13,474 nucleotides of DNA from Chitinophagaceae bacterium (GCA_003151295.1 PLXD01000177.1:1-13474), one strand, 5' to 3'; shown: positions 1-7,546, numbered from the stretch's first letter. A program made the numbers and translations. The notes: generated by a model from the letters alone, not told the origin.

Positions 1-121
1 TATCCTGGTACTCCTTTCCCAGGCGTCCCGTCTTATAAAAGCGTTGAAAACTGAAAGCCAAGAGCGATAAATACTTTTTCTCTCCCAAAAGGGTCATTAA
101 TACCTTCTTAATGATCTTCAT
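1..121 (-). CDS. FkbM-family-like methyltransferase, N-terminal fragment (runs off the left edge)
   Basis: An open frame starts at the ATG whose complement is at 119-121 and runs to the window edge, giving 40 residues that begin MKIIKKVLMTLLGEKKYL. The Lys-rich start, the LLGEKKYLSLLAFSFQRFY segment and the G-x-L-G-x-E-Y-Q-D end resemble the N-terminal helix of FkbM-type, SAM-dependent methyltransferases of Bacteroidota, in which the glycine-rich SAM-binding loop comes shortly afterwards. No SAM motif is visible because that part lies outside the window, so the family call rests on memory of the N-terminus only. The gene lies 54 bases downstream of the oxyR stop on the same strand. A perfect ATAG-N7-CTAT dyad (153-167) and a TATTTTTG box (126-133) lie just upstream. 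The box is so near the ATG that a transcript from it would be almost leaderless. Confidence 0.55.
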   Translation of the reverse strand, partial: MKIIKKVLMTLLGEKKYLSLLAFSFQRFYKTGRLGKEYQD

Positions 122-152
122 GTGGCAAAAATACAAAATTAGCGGTTAGCTT

Positions 153-167
153 ATAGCTATCAACTAT
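153..167. promoter_or_regulatory. Candidate second OxyR-binding dyad
   Basis: ATAG-ctatcaa-CTAT matches the full OxyR core consensus ATAGnTnnnAnCTAT at every fixed position. It lies between the oxyR stop codon and the start of the partial methyltransferase gene, 32 bases from that ATG. The surrounding sequence (139-175) is low-complexity and rich in GCTAT/TAGC words, so a chance match is possible. Binding is inferred, not shown. Confidence 0.4.
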
Positions 168-175
168 CAGCTCGC

Positions 176-1111
176 TTATATCGGAACCACATAGTGGTTC
201 TTGTTATTGCGGACCTTTTCGGGAATGGCGTTGATGATCTCCAGCTTAAGGGCCTGCACCAACCGTTGTTTGACGAAATCGCGGTGAACGACCAGGCTCA
301 CTTCCCGTACCGGGGCGGGGCGTTTGAAATGCCGGACGAGTTGCATCTGCCGGCTAGAGAGATCCGTGATAGCGAGTTCCGGCAGGATGGTGATCCCGTC
401 ATTGAGCTCGACCATCCGCCGCAGGGTCTCGATGCTGCCGGCCTCGTAATCGAAATGACTGCCCTCCTTGCTGGCCTTTCGCAACTCACAGAGCTTGACG
501 ATCTGCGAGCGGAAACAATGGCCTTCCTCGAGGAGCCATAATTTGTTGGGGTCGATATCCTGGGTCAGCATATAGGTCTTTTTATAGGCGGCATTCTTCC
601 GGGACACATAGACCAGCAATTCTTCATAAAAAAGAACATGCTCCCGGATCCCATTCTCCTGCAGAGGGGTCACGAGGATCCCCACATCGATCCTGCCCTC
701 CCGAAGCCTCGCCACCAGCAGTTCCGTGGTCATTTCGGAAACGATCACCTTGATCAGGGGATATTTCTCCGTAAAATGCTGGATGAACAGCGGCAGCAGA
801 TAAGGAGCCAGCGTGGGGATGATCCCGATCCGCAGCTCCCCGGTAAGGACCCCCTTTTTGGCCTGGATAATCTCATTGATCACCCCTTTCTCGGACAGGA
901 TCTTCCGGGCCTGCCCGATGATCTCGGCGCCCGCTTCAGTCGGAATGACAGGCTGCTTGCTCCGGTCGAATACTTTCAATCCCAGCTCCTCCTCCAGTTT
1001 CTGCACCTGCATGCTCAAAGTGGGCTGAGTGACAAAGCAATGCCCCGCTGCGATGGCAAAATGGCGGTAGGTATCCACGGCCACGATATATTCCAATTGA
1101 ACAAAGGTCAT
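176..1111 (-). CDS. oxyR: LysR-type peroxide-sensing regulator OxyR
   Basis: This is a full-length (311 aa) LysR-family transcription factor. Residues 1-60 form the winged helix-turn-helix (LEYIVAVDTYRHFAIAAGHC, then QPTLSMQVQKLEEELG), a linker helix follows to about 90, and the type-2 periplasmic-binding-fold sensor domain fills the rest. The peroxide-sensing cysteines are present as LLEEGHCFRSQIVKLCELR, with Cys199 and Cys208 at the same numbers as in Escherichia coli OxyR. By family knowledge these form a disulfide on H2O2 exposure and switch DNA contacts. The gene is divergent from katA, and an OxyR-type dyad (1155-1169) lies in the shared intergenic region. That arrangement fits autoregulation plus catalase activation. 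The chosen ATG gives the standard MTFVQLEYIVAV start of the family. Confidence 0.93.
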   Translation of the reverse strand: MTFVQLEYIVAVDTYRHFAIAAGHCFVTQPTLSMQVQKLEEELGLKVFDRSKQPVIPTEAGAEIIGQARKILSEKGVINEIIQAKKGVLTGELRIGIIPTLAPYLLPLFIQHFTEKYPLIKVIVSEMTTELLVARLREGRIDVGILVTPLQENGIREHVLFYEELLVYVSRKNAAYKKTYMLTQDIDPNKLWLLEEGHCFRSQIVKLCELRKASKEGSHFDYEAGSIETLRRMVELNDGITILPELAITDLSSRQMQLVRHFKRPAPVREVSLVVHRDFVKQRLVQALKLEIINAIPEKVRNNKNHYVVPI

Positions 1112-1154
1112 CGGTAAAGTCTTTAACGGTTTAGCGGTTCGGGTTCATTCCCTG

Positions 1155-1169
1155 ATAGATTTTGTCTAT
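1155..1169. promoter_or_regulatory. OxyR operator in the oxyR-katA intergenic region
   Basis: ATAG-attttgt-CTAT keeps both ATAG/CTAT half-sites at the correct N7 spacing; only the internal A of ATAGnTnnnAnCTAT differs. It lies 44 bases upstream of oxyR and 132 bases upstream of katA. A degenerate partner (ATAA-N7-CGAT, 1176-1190) follows at 21 bases, one base short of the canonical tandem spacing, so occupation by a full OxyR tetramer is plausible but unproven. Confidence 0.7.
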
Positions 1170-1170
1170 G

Positions 1171-1198
1171 TAAAGATAAAGTTAATCGATCTTGCCAA
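1171..1198 (-). promoter_or_regulatory. Candidate Bacteroidota-type promoter of oxyR
   Basis: On the minus strand, TTG (1198-1196) and TATCTTTA (1178-1171) are separated by 17 bases. This resembles the Bacteroidota pattern TTG-(17-23)-TAnnTTTG with one mismatch in the last base. The box overlaps the degenerate second OxyR half-site pair and is adjacent to the main dyad, so bound OxyR could repress its own promoter (inference). Confidence 0.4.
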
Positions 1199-1301
1199 TC
1201 AAAAATTTTGCTGACCTTTAGGAAGCCATAATCGCATTACCATACAAGATCGCATTGCTTTAGAAATTGCATTATCGTAAAATCTTTTAAAAATTATCAC
1301 T

Positions 1302-2819
1302 ATGAGCGAAGAGAAAAAACTAACGACCGCCGCGGGTATTCCCTATTATCACAACGAGGATACGCAAAGCGCAGGCCCCAGGGGTCCCTTGCTATTACAG
1401 GATTTCATCCTGCATGAAAAGATGGCCCATTTCAATCGCGAACGCATCCCCGAACGCGTGGTTCATGCCAAGGGCAGCGCCGCCTACGGGACCCTTACGG
1501 TGACCCATGATATCAGCCGCTATACCAAGGCTAAAATCTTCGATACGGTCGGCAAGAAGACCCGATCACTGCTGCGTATGTCAACGGTGGGCGGAGAAAA
1601 AGGATCGGCCGATACGGAAAGGGATCCCCGGGGATTTGCCCTGAAGTTCTATACCGAGGAAGGCAACTGGGACCTGGTCGGCAATAATACGCCGATCTTC
1701 TTCATCAAGGATCCCAAGAAATTCGGAGACTTCATCCATACCCAGAAGAGGGACCCTTATACCAATTGCAAGAGTCCTACTATGATGTGGGATTTCTGGA
1801 GCCTGAACCCGGAAAGCCTCCACCAGGTCATGTTCCTGATGAGCGACCGCGGTACCCCCTATGGTTTCCGGCACATGAACGGATATGGGAGCCATACTTA
1901 CAGTCTTATTAATGACAAAAACGAAAGGATCTGGGTGAAATTCCATTTCAAAACGGCCCAGGGCATCAAGAATTTTACCAATGACGAAGCGATCCGGATG
2001 AAGGCGCAGGACCCCGACTTCGCGCAACGTGATCTGCTGGAATCCATTGATCGCAAGGAGTTCCCGAAATGGAATCTAAAGATACAGTTGATGACGCCGG
2101 AACAGGCCAAAAATCATCCTTTCAATCCCTTCGATCTGACCAAGACCTGGTCTCAAAAAGAATTTCCGCTGATCGATGTAGGAGTACTCGAACTCAATGA
2201 AAATCCTAAAAATTATTTCGCCGAAGTCGAACAGGCTGCCTTTGCGCCCGCACATGTCGTACCCGGCATCGATTATTCGCCCGATAAGATGCTGCAGGGC
2301 CGCATCCTCTCCTACCCGGATGCCCATCGTCACCGTTTAGGCGTTAATTACGAGCAGATCCCCGTGAACAGGTGTCCGTATGCAGTGAATAACTATGAAC
2401 GCGACGGCGCTATGCGGGTGGATGGCAATGGAGAAAGCAATCCTAATTATTTCCCCAACAGTTTCGATTCCATCAAGGCCGATGAAAGCTATCGGGGCAT
2501 TCCCCTGGAACTCGATTCCCAGACCGGTGGGTGGTACGACCGGAATGCACAGGGAGAAAACGATCATTATACCCAACCCGGTATCTTCTACCGGCAGGTA
2601 TTAAGCGATTATGATAAGAAAGAATTGGTAAAGAATATTTCTTTCTCGCTCGGGCTGGTGAGCGGTCCCAAAAAAGAGGATATCGTAAACCGCCAGCTCT
2701 GTCATTTTTTTCGCGCCGATATCGGTTTAGGAATGGCGATCGCCCAGACCATGGGCGTGAATGTGGAAGCGGCTATGAAAGACGTACAGCACAAAGAGCC
2801 GGTTCCAGCCGGCGCATAA
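1302..2819 (+). CDS. katA: Monofunctional haem catalase (clade-3-like, small subunit)
   Basis: This 505-residue catalase disproportionates hydrogen peroxide to water and oxygen in the cytoplasm. The key residues are present. The catalytic His55 lies in RIPERVVHAKG, the catalytic Asn128 in DLVGNNTPIFF, and the proximal haem ligand Tyr338 with Arg334 in RILSYPDAHRHRLG. The His-to-Asn (73) and His-to-Tyr (283) spacings equal those of bovine catalase. The length and the lack of a C-terminal flavodoxin-like domain place it with small-subunit catalases. It is divergent from oxyR and separated by an OxyR-type operator, the usual arrangement for a peroxide-inducible catalase. No clear katA -7 box was recognised. 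The 3' end is followed by the hairpin at 2856-2883. The start ATG gives the familiar MSEEKKLTTAAGIPY terminus. Confidence 0.97.
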   Translation: MSEEKKLTTAAGIPYYHNEDTQSAGPRGPLLLQDFILHEKMAHFNRERIPERVVHAKGSAAYGTLTVTHDISRYTKAKIFDTVGKKTRSLLRMSTVGGEKGSADTERDPRGFALKFYTEEGNWDLVGNNTPIFFIKDPKKFGDFIHTQKRDPYTNCKSPTMMWDFWSLNPESLHQVMFLMSDRGTPYGFRHMNGYGSHTYSLINDKNERIWVKFHFKTAQGIKNFTNDEAIRMKAQDPDFAQRDLLESIDRKEFPKWNLKIQLMTPEQAKNHPFNPFDLTKTWSQKEFPLIDVGVLELNENPKNYFAEVEQAAFAPAHVVPGIDYSPDKMLQGRILSYPDAHRHRLGVNYEQIPVNRCPYAVNNYERDGAMRVDGNGESNPNYFPNSFDSIKADESYRGIPLELDSQTGGWYDRNAQGENDHYTQPGIFYRQVLSDYDKKELVKNISFSLGLVSGPKKEDIVNRQLCHFFRADIGLGMAIAQTMGVNVEAAMKDVQHKEPVPAGA

Positions 2820-2851
2820 GTAGAGAATGGAATCGATTCCCCCCATGCTAT

Positions 2852-4027
2852 CTATAAAAAAGCTGCCGAATGGCGGCTTTTTTCATGGTAAATTTTTTCA
2901 AACAATTCAACGCTTTTGTTTATATCGTGCTTAAGAATATACTCCAGGCTGTATTCACTCATTCTCCGGCAAAGATCATCATTGCTGAAAATATCCCATA
3001 TACATCGAACCATGGCGCTGATATCGCCGGCATTAAATAAATAGCCGTTTATCGTATCATGCACCAATTCGGGCAGCGCCCCGGCATTTACTGCGATAAC
3101 CGGCAAACCTGAAGCCATTGCCTGCAAAGTTGCAAGACTAAGAAGTTCAGCTATACTTGCTATGATGAAGCAACGGCTGATTTTGTAGAAATACGGCAAA
3201 TCCTCTTCCGGGACAAAACCGGTAAAAATCACCCTGTTAGCTATGAGTAATTCCCTGGCGAGACGTTCAAGAGCCGACTTCCGTATCCCTTTCCCGACTA
3301 TCACAAAATAGAAATCTGTTTCCCTCAATGCCAAAGCTACGGCATGAAGCACGTCTTCAAGACGTTTTTCAGGATCCAATCTTCCAACATATAGTAAAAT
3401 AGGCTTGTCGGGTATGGAATATTTTTCCCTTATTTTCCGTGTGTCGCCTAAAGGACTAAATTTTTGAAGATCGATTCCGCTGGAAATAGCAATCACTTCA
3501 ATCTTCAATATAGGGCGAATTAAACGGGCGCCTGTTTCCGTTGGCGTAGTTACCAGCAATACTTCATTATAAACTTTTGAAAACATGGACCACATAATAT
3601 TTTCAAGCCTTTTTGTCCATTTTTCAGAATGTAAAAGGGCCGTAATATTTTCCGTCATAAAATGATTCGTGCCTATAATCGGAATTCCTGTTTTTTTGCT
3701 CACTTTAACGACCGTGCGGGTCAGCAAAAAGTGATCCTGGATATGAATAATGTCGGGTTTAAAGCTGTTTATCAGATGATTTATCCGGGATCGCAGGAAA
3801 AATGGAATGGGGAAACGAACATTCGGGTAATACAAAACCGGTAAAGAGGGGATCCCATATACATCTATATTATCAATTTTCTTTGTCGAAAAACGGATAC
3901 TTTCCGAAGGGGCGATAACGGCCACCTGGTGCCCTTTTTCCTGGAGCAGGGGTGCCAACCTGCAGACAAAATAATAAACGCCGTTTAAATGCGGATAATA
4001 AGTATCAGATACAAAAAGTATTTTCAT
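2852..4027 (-). CDS. GT4-family glycosyltransferase (lipid glucosyltransferase-like)
   Basis: This 391-residue GT-B fold enzyme has the N-terminal acceptor domain MKILFVSDTYYPHLNGV and the C-terminal glycosyl transferases group 1 domain. The donor-domain signature LLYVGRLDPEKRLEDV lies at about 211-226, and SIAELLSLATLQAMASGLPVI at about 291-311 is the nucleotide-sugar site. The E-x7-E motif of GT4 reads E294-x7-Q302 here: the second Glu, which normally contacts the donor ribose, is Gln (codon CAG). The overall pattern resembles diacylglycerol glycosyltransferases and other membrane-lipid GT4 enzymes, but donor and acceptor cannot be read from sequence. Its start overlaps the DedA stop as ATGA, so the two are probably translationally coupled. 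It is the last gene of a five-gene minus-strand operon. Confidence 0.85.
   Translation of the reverse strand: MKILFVSDTYYPHLNGVYYFVCRLAPLLQEKGHQVAVIAPSESIRFSTKKIDNIDVYGIPSLPVLYYPNVRFPIPFFLRSRINHLINSFKPDIIHIQDHFLLTRTVVKVSKKTGIPIIGTNHFMTENITALLHSEKWTKRLENIMWSMFSKVYNEVLLVTTPTETGARLIRPILKIEVIAISSGIDLQKFSPLGDTRKIREKYSIPDKPILLYVGRLDPEKRLEDVLHAVALALRETDFYFVIVGKGIRKSALERLARELLIANRVIFTGFVPEEDLPYFYKISRCFIIASIAELLSLATLQAMASGLPVIAVNAGALPELVHDTINGYLFNAGDISAMVRCIWDIFSNDDLCRRMSEYSLEYILKHDINKSVELFEKIYHEKSRHSAAFL
2856..2883. terminator. Bidirectional rho-independent terminator
   Basis: AAAAAAGCTGCC (2856-2867), loop GAAT, then GGCGGCTTTTTT (2872-2883) forms a 12-bp stem with a single T-G wobble. It reads as hairpin plus T-run on both strands. 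It serves katA (37 bases after its stop) and the convergent glycosyltransferase gene. It lies inside the last ten codons of the glycosyltransferase, so on the minus strand the hairpin comes before the stop codon. Confidence 0.8.
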
Positions 4028-4590
4028 AGTTTGTTTAGCATTGATTTGATAAAATAAAATAACAGAAATGCTATGGCCGCAAGAATGGAAATTGAAGCGA
4101 AGTAATTAAGGTAATGATTGATCTGGATGTATGCGTGACCGAACAATATCCCAATGCCCAGGTAAAAAATATATTGGACCGCAGACGTCACCAGGCATAT
4201 TCTGAAAAACTTATTGTAAGGTATCCTGGCATTTCCCGCGAAAATAATTCCGGCCACCCCGATGCCCAGAATTATTTTCGATAGAGAAATGGTTTTAGCC
4301 GGATTCGAATCAAAAAAGACCCTGATGCGATCCATTTTATTTTTATTCAGGCCCAATCGTTTGATGATCTTTTGGAGGAGCTTTGACTTGCCCCATCGTC
4401 CAAGAGAATAGCAAAATGAATCGCCCACTAAATCTCCCGAAACAATGATGATATAGACTAATAAAGGATTCAAAAAGCCCCTGGAGCATAACAAGCCGGC
4501 AATAACGGCTATTATCGGTCCCTCCACGATGGCAAGGGGAAATAAAATAAGATATTTAAAATCGAGCAATAAATGAATGATGTGTTCCAA
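4024..4590 (-). CDS. DedA-family (VTT-domain) membrane protein
   Basis: This 188-residue integral membrane protein has about five hydrophobic segments. It shows the DedA/SNARE-associated hallmarks: an early acidic-proline segment, PLAIVEGPIIAVIAGLL (about 18-34), a re-entrant-loop-like region with GDLVGDSFCYSLGRWG (about 52-67), and the SLSKIILGIGVAGIIFAGN segment (about 102-120) that corresponds to the conserved Arg/Gly-rich region. DedA proteins are thought to flip or scramble membrane lipids such as undecaprenyl phosphate or phosphatidylethanolamine and to support envelope homeostasis. In this copy the usual F-x-R-F-x-P-x-x-R is reduced to SLSKIILGIG, so the conserved Arg appears to be Lys. 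It overlaps the downstream glycosyltransferase by four bases and follows the outer-membrane barrel gene after 68 bases. This context suggests shared work on envelope lipids or lipid-linked sugars. Confidence 0.85.
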   Translation of the reverse strand: MEHIIHLLLDFKYLILFPLAIVEGPIIAVIAGLLCSRGFLNPLLVYIIIVSGDLVGDSFCYSLGRWGKSKLLQKIIKRLGLNKNKMDRIRVFFDSNPAKTISLSKIILGIGVAGIIFAGNARIPYNKFFRICLVTSAVQYIFYLGIGILFGHAYIQINHYLNYFASISILAAIAFLLFYFIKSMLNKL

Positions 4591-4658
4591 TGCTGAATAA
4601 TATCTGGTGTTTAAATAAGTTTACCATCGGACAAAGGAAGCGCATATTCTCTTCTTCT

Positions 4659-5921
4659 CTAAAATACTTCTCCCAGGTTGCCAAAAAAGCCCCGTGAACC
4701 CTTCGTTCCGATTCCGTAATCGAGACAAGCATTCGTACCGGAGAATTTATTGAACTTAATGCGTAACCCGGCGCCGACACCGGGAAAAAACACTTCAAGC
4801 TTATTAGAGGCCAATTCTGAAACAGAGCCTCCGTTGCAAAAAACAACACCGCCTAATAAGCCATTGTGTGTTATCCCAAACCTCAATTCAGCCTCCAGGT
4901 CTACATATTTTTTTCCGATGAACCGACCTTGTTCATATCCCCTTCCGGTATTACTGTACGTATCGGATCCCGTGCCGGGAAGGTCCAGATAGGGAGGATT
5001 TCCGCTTAATGTCAATACGCTGTAAAACCAGAATGCCAACACGCATTTATGCGGTAGATTTATATATTTTCTGAGGTCGATAAGAAGGGATTTCCAGTCA
5101 CTATTTGCCCCCAAAACAGCGCTGTTTTGCAAAAGTTCGAGATTGCCATAAAACCTACCTCCGGCCGGATTAATAGAATTCTCCCTGGAATCGTATTGGA
5201 TATCCAAAGCAATGCCCGAAGACGAAGAAGTGTGACTAAATCCATACAATTTAAAATCCGTAATACGGCCGGGCTGGATGCCTGTTTCATCGATTCCCCA
5301 ATGATAATCGAGTTGGTAACCCAAACCCAAATAAAAATTTTTCCCGATATTTTTTAAAGCGAATTCATAAAAACGAACATATTTGTATGCAACAATATAT
5401 TTATCGGCCGTTGTCGAGAACCCACCGATCCCATAAGTGTCCTGCGGGTAACTAAGAAACCTCCAGTCCCCGATAAAATTATACTTATTGCCCGGGCTCC
5501 ACAAAGAAGTTTGTATGGGAAGCAAAAATTGTTTTTTTTGCGTGTATTTTATTGCACCCAGAAAGGAAGACGTATTGGTCTGTTGTTTCACGCTGGTTAA
5601 AAAAGCCCCGCCGGCAGCAATGCCGGTAGTCAAACCCGTCGCTAGCGTATATTCAAGAATGGGGGAAGCTGAAAGATGCAGCTTCGTGCTTTTACCTTCT
5701 GCGCTAACAACTCTTCTGTCAGGGTCTTTATGCATAATAAGAAGGGCCAAATCGATAAGATCCCTTTGGTGTTTAAAATCCGAGCCCTCTTTTGAGGGCA
5801 AAGAATCGGCAATGCCATTGGAAGATTTTAAATTGCCTTGTGCCTTCATAGCCGGGCCGTAGCTGGCAATTATAAATATCATTGCCATCGGGATATATGT
5901 ATAAAATGGCCCTTTTTTCAT
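4659..5921 (-). CDS. BamA/TamA-superfamily outer-membrane beta-barrel protein without POTRA domains
   Basis: A 420-residue secreted protein. Residues 1-28 form a signal peptide ending in A-Q, typical of Bacteroidota signal peptidase I substrates. Residues 30-75 are a short polar linker with no room for POTRA repeats. The rest alternates like a beta-barrel. YDSRENSINPAGGRFYGNLE is the usual bacterial surface antigen (D15) strand signature, and GRGYEQGRFIGKKYVDLEAE resembles the L6-loop (V/I)RG(Y/F)xxGRF motif of BamA-type barrels. The chain ends in Phe, as outer-membrane barrels do. It lies ten bases after the small secreted-protein gene and upstream of dedA. POTRA-less D15 barrels in Bacteroidota are mostly uncharacterised; lipid or protein insertion or export at the outer membrane is inference. 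Confidence 0.75.
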   Translation of the reverse strand: MKKGPFYTYIPMAMIFIIASYGPAMKAQGNLKSSNGIADSLPSKEGSDFKHQRDLIDLALLIMHKDPDRRVVSAEGKSTKLHLSASPILEYTLATGLTTGIAAGGAFLTSVKQQTNTSSFLGAIKYTQKKQFLLPIQTSLWSPGNKYNFIGDWRFLSYPQDTYGIGGFSTTADKYIVAYKYVRFYEFALKNIGKNFYLGLGYQLDYHWGIDETGIQPGRITDFKLYGFSHTSSSSGIALDIQYDSRENSINPAGGRFYGNLELLQNSAVLGANSDWKSLLIDLRKYINLPHKCVLAFWFYSVLTLSGNPPYLDLPGTGSDTYSNTGRGYEQGRFIGKKYVDLEAELRFGITHNGLLGGVVFCNGGSVSELASNKLEVFFPGVGAGLRIKFNKFSGTNACLDYGIGTKGSRGFFGNLGEVF

Positions 5922-5931
5922 TCCAGAATCT

Positions 5932-6321
5932 CTATTTCACAACTCTTAGCTTCCCTTCCCAGCCATTCCCGTTGATAGTGGAGAAATAATAGACGATATC
6001 CTGCTCGATCTTATCGACCCGCACATTCATGACGTCGCCCGGATGATATAAAAATTCGGGAATGGTTACCGAAGAGAGGATCATATTATATTCGCAGTCG
6101 CTCACCCATTCGATCTTTGCCGTAAGCTTGTACCTTCCCTGGTTATGATATTCTACGGCGCTGTCATCACTTAGCATTATATAGGCCGAGGTATCTTTCA
6201 GGCTCAGGTATTGCAGCTTGTATTTTTTCAATATGGCACAATCATTATTACCTCCATGCTGGCAAAAGGCCGCGGAAAAGCATATAGGCGCAGAAATGAG
6301 TGTCAGGAAGAGTCTCTTCAT
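5932..6321 (-). CDS. Small secreted protein of unknown function
   Basis: A 129-residue protein with a signal peptide (about 1-20, MKRLFLTLISAPICFSAAFC followed by Gln). The segment before the Cys is not a good lipobox, so a soluble periplasmic or cell-surface location is more likely than a lipoprotein. The mature part looks like a small beta-rich domain: YKLQYLSLKDTSAYIML, then the notable W-x-S-D-C-E-Y-N-M stretch, then PGDVMNVRVDKIEQDIVYY and a GNGWEGKLRVVK tail. Similar small secreted Bacteroidota proteins with a DCEYNM-like core are known to me only as hypothetical proteins. It is 16 bases downstream of the DUF3570 gene and ten bases upstream of the barrel gene, so it is almost certainly co-transcribed. 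It could be an accessory of either barrel (inference). Confidence 0.75.
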   Translation of the reverse strand: MKRLFLTLISAPICFSAAFCQHGGNNDCAILKKYKLQYLSLKDTSAYIMLSDDSAVEYHNQGRYKLTAKIEWVSDCEYNMILSSVTIPEFLYHPGDVMNVRVDKIEQDIVYYFSTINGNGWEGKLRVVK

Positions 6322-6337
6322 CCGAATTTTTTTAAAA

Positions 6338-7546
6338 TCATTTAAAAGTCAGGTTCACTGAAATCACATCGGAGACCAGGTCGGTCGTTTGGGTATAATG
6401 GCCATACCGGATCTCCACGACCTTGATATCGCTTCCCCACAAGCCTTTGACTAAAGCCAGCCGGAAATCGGTCCCGAAAAACTGGCTATTGAATGCGGAA
6501 AGCGCATAATTACTGGTATAATAGGAATCGCTTGCACTATGCTTTTCATAGGGAGCGAAGTACTTTGCAGCCGTCTGCGTATAATACCGGTAAAACGGAG
6601 AAACGGAGAGAAAAGGATTTATCTTTACCGGGACCTCAAGAGAGGCCGTTTGGGAGAAAATCCCCCAGCTATCCAGGTAGAACCGGTAATAAGAGCGTAG
6701 GATTATATTATCGCCCATAAAATAATTCAACCGGAACCCAATTGGAATTTTAAATCTCGTGGAGGGTAATAGTTCTACGGCATCGGTCCCATTCGGAAAA
6801 TAAACACGGTGAAAAGGAAGGCTCAGCTCCCCACCTTGAAAAACCAGATCTGCCGCCACGCTTCCCTGCAACCGGGCATTGATAATCTGTGAAAATGAAA
6901 AAGAGCCGTCCAGCGTTACCCTGGGATCGGAAGGTATTGCGGAAGATCCTCCAGAACCACTGGCTGAGGTCACTACTACCGTTCCGGGTCTTAATTCCGA
7001 AGGATAGATCAATTTCACGCGATCATAATATCCGTTGATTTTTACACTGAATTCCCCATTGTGGATCGTTTTTTGAGAATACCCGGCATCCAGCCCAATA
7101 GAATGATAACTGTATTCTCCGGAATAATAGGCGCCCATCTCGAAGGTGGTACCCTTATGAAGGTTCTCCACGGACCAGTTGAGGGATGGGTAAATCCGGG
7201 TGCCATAAGATTTGGCCCCCCCTGTCAGGGAGACATTGGCCTGAGAGGCTGCGGTATGATAGTCGATGCCCAATGAAGCGACGAGCGACCTCCTGACTGT
7301 ATCCTGGTCATAACCAACCCATTTCAATTCCAGGCCATTCGCCAGATCGGAGCCTTGCTCGGTCCCTTTCCCGCCTGTAACGGCAGAATGATCCCCGTTC
7401 TGCCAATAATAACTGGAGACCAGGTTGACTTCGTCAAGTTTGAGGCTGCGTTGCAAATAAACGGTGTTCTCGACCGGGTAGAATTGCGAATAAGCATGCA
7501 GTAGTTTCATGTAAAGCCCAATAACGGTCAGGCAAATCTTTCTCAT
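6338..7546 (-). CDS. DUF3570-like outer-membrane protein
   Basis: A 402-residue predicted outer-membrane barrel. It begins with a short signal peptide (MRKICLTVIGLYMKLLHAYS, then Gln) and continues as alternating amphipathic strands ending in VSDVISVNLTFK with a C-terminal aromatic-basic end. Features typical of DUF3570 proteins are visible: an early YLQRSLKLDEVNLVSSYYWQNGDHSAV region, YDRVKLIYPSELRP in the middle, an apparent surface loop of Ser/Gly, and FYRYYTQTAAKYFAPYE near 315-330. DUF3570 genes in Bacteroidota are often next to DUF4266, thioredoxin-like and ApbE genes. None of these is present here, where it leads a set of envelope genes instead. It is the first gene of the minus-strand operon running to 2852. 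No clear TAnnTTTG promoter was recognised upstream; a 14-bp tandem repeat sits 67 bases before the start. Confidence 0.75.
   Translation of the reverse strand: MRKICLTVIGLYMKLLHAYSQFYPVENTVYLQRSLKLDEVNLVSSYYWQNGDHSAVTGGKGTEQGSDLANGLELKWVGYDQDTVRRSLVASLGIDYHTAASQANVSLTGGAKSYGTRIYPSLNWSVENLHKGTTFEMGAYYSGEYSYHSIGLDAGYSQKTIHNGEFSVKINGYYDRVKLIYPSELRPGTVVVTSASGSGGSSAIPSDPRVTLDGSFSFSQIINARLQGSVAADLVFQGGELSLPFHRVYFPNGTDAVELLPSTRFKIPIGFRLNYFMGDNIILRSYYRFYLDSWGIFSQTASLEVPVKINPFLSVSPFYRYYTQTAAKYFAPYEKHSASDSYYTSNYALSAFNSQFFGTDFRLALVKGLWGSDIKVVEIRYGHYTQTTDLVSDVISVNLTFK

Noticed and set aside
194..1117. Long plus-strand open frames across the oxyR region (194-541 and 638-1117)
   Set aside because: They are antisense to oxyR, have no recognisable domains, and have the Pro/Arg/Gln/His-rich composition typical of shadow frames.
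1176..1190. ATAA-N7-CGAT as a full second OxyR site
   Set aside because: Each half-site has one mismatch and the spacing from the main dyad is one base short, so it is mentioned only as a degenerate partner.
1581..2576. Minus-strand frames across katA
   Set aside because: They lie wholly inside a full-length catalase with intact catalytic residues and show no family features of their own.
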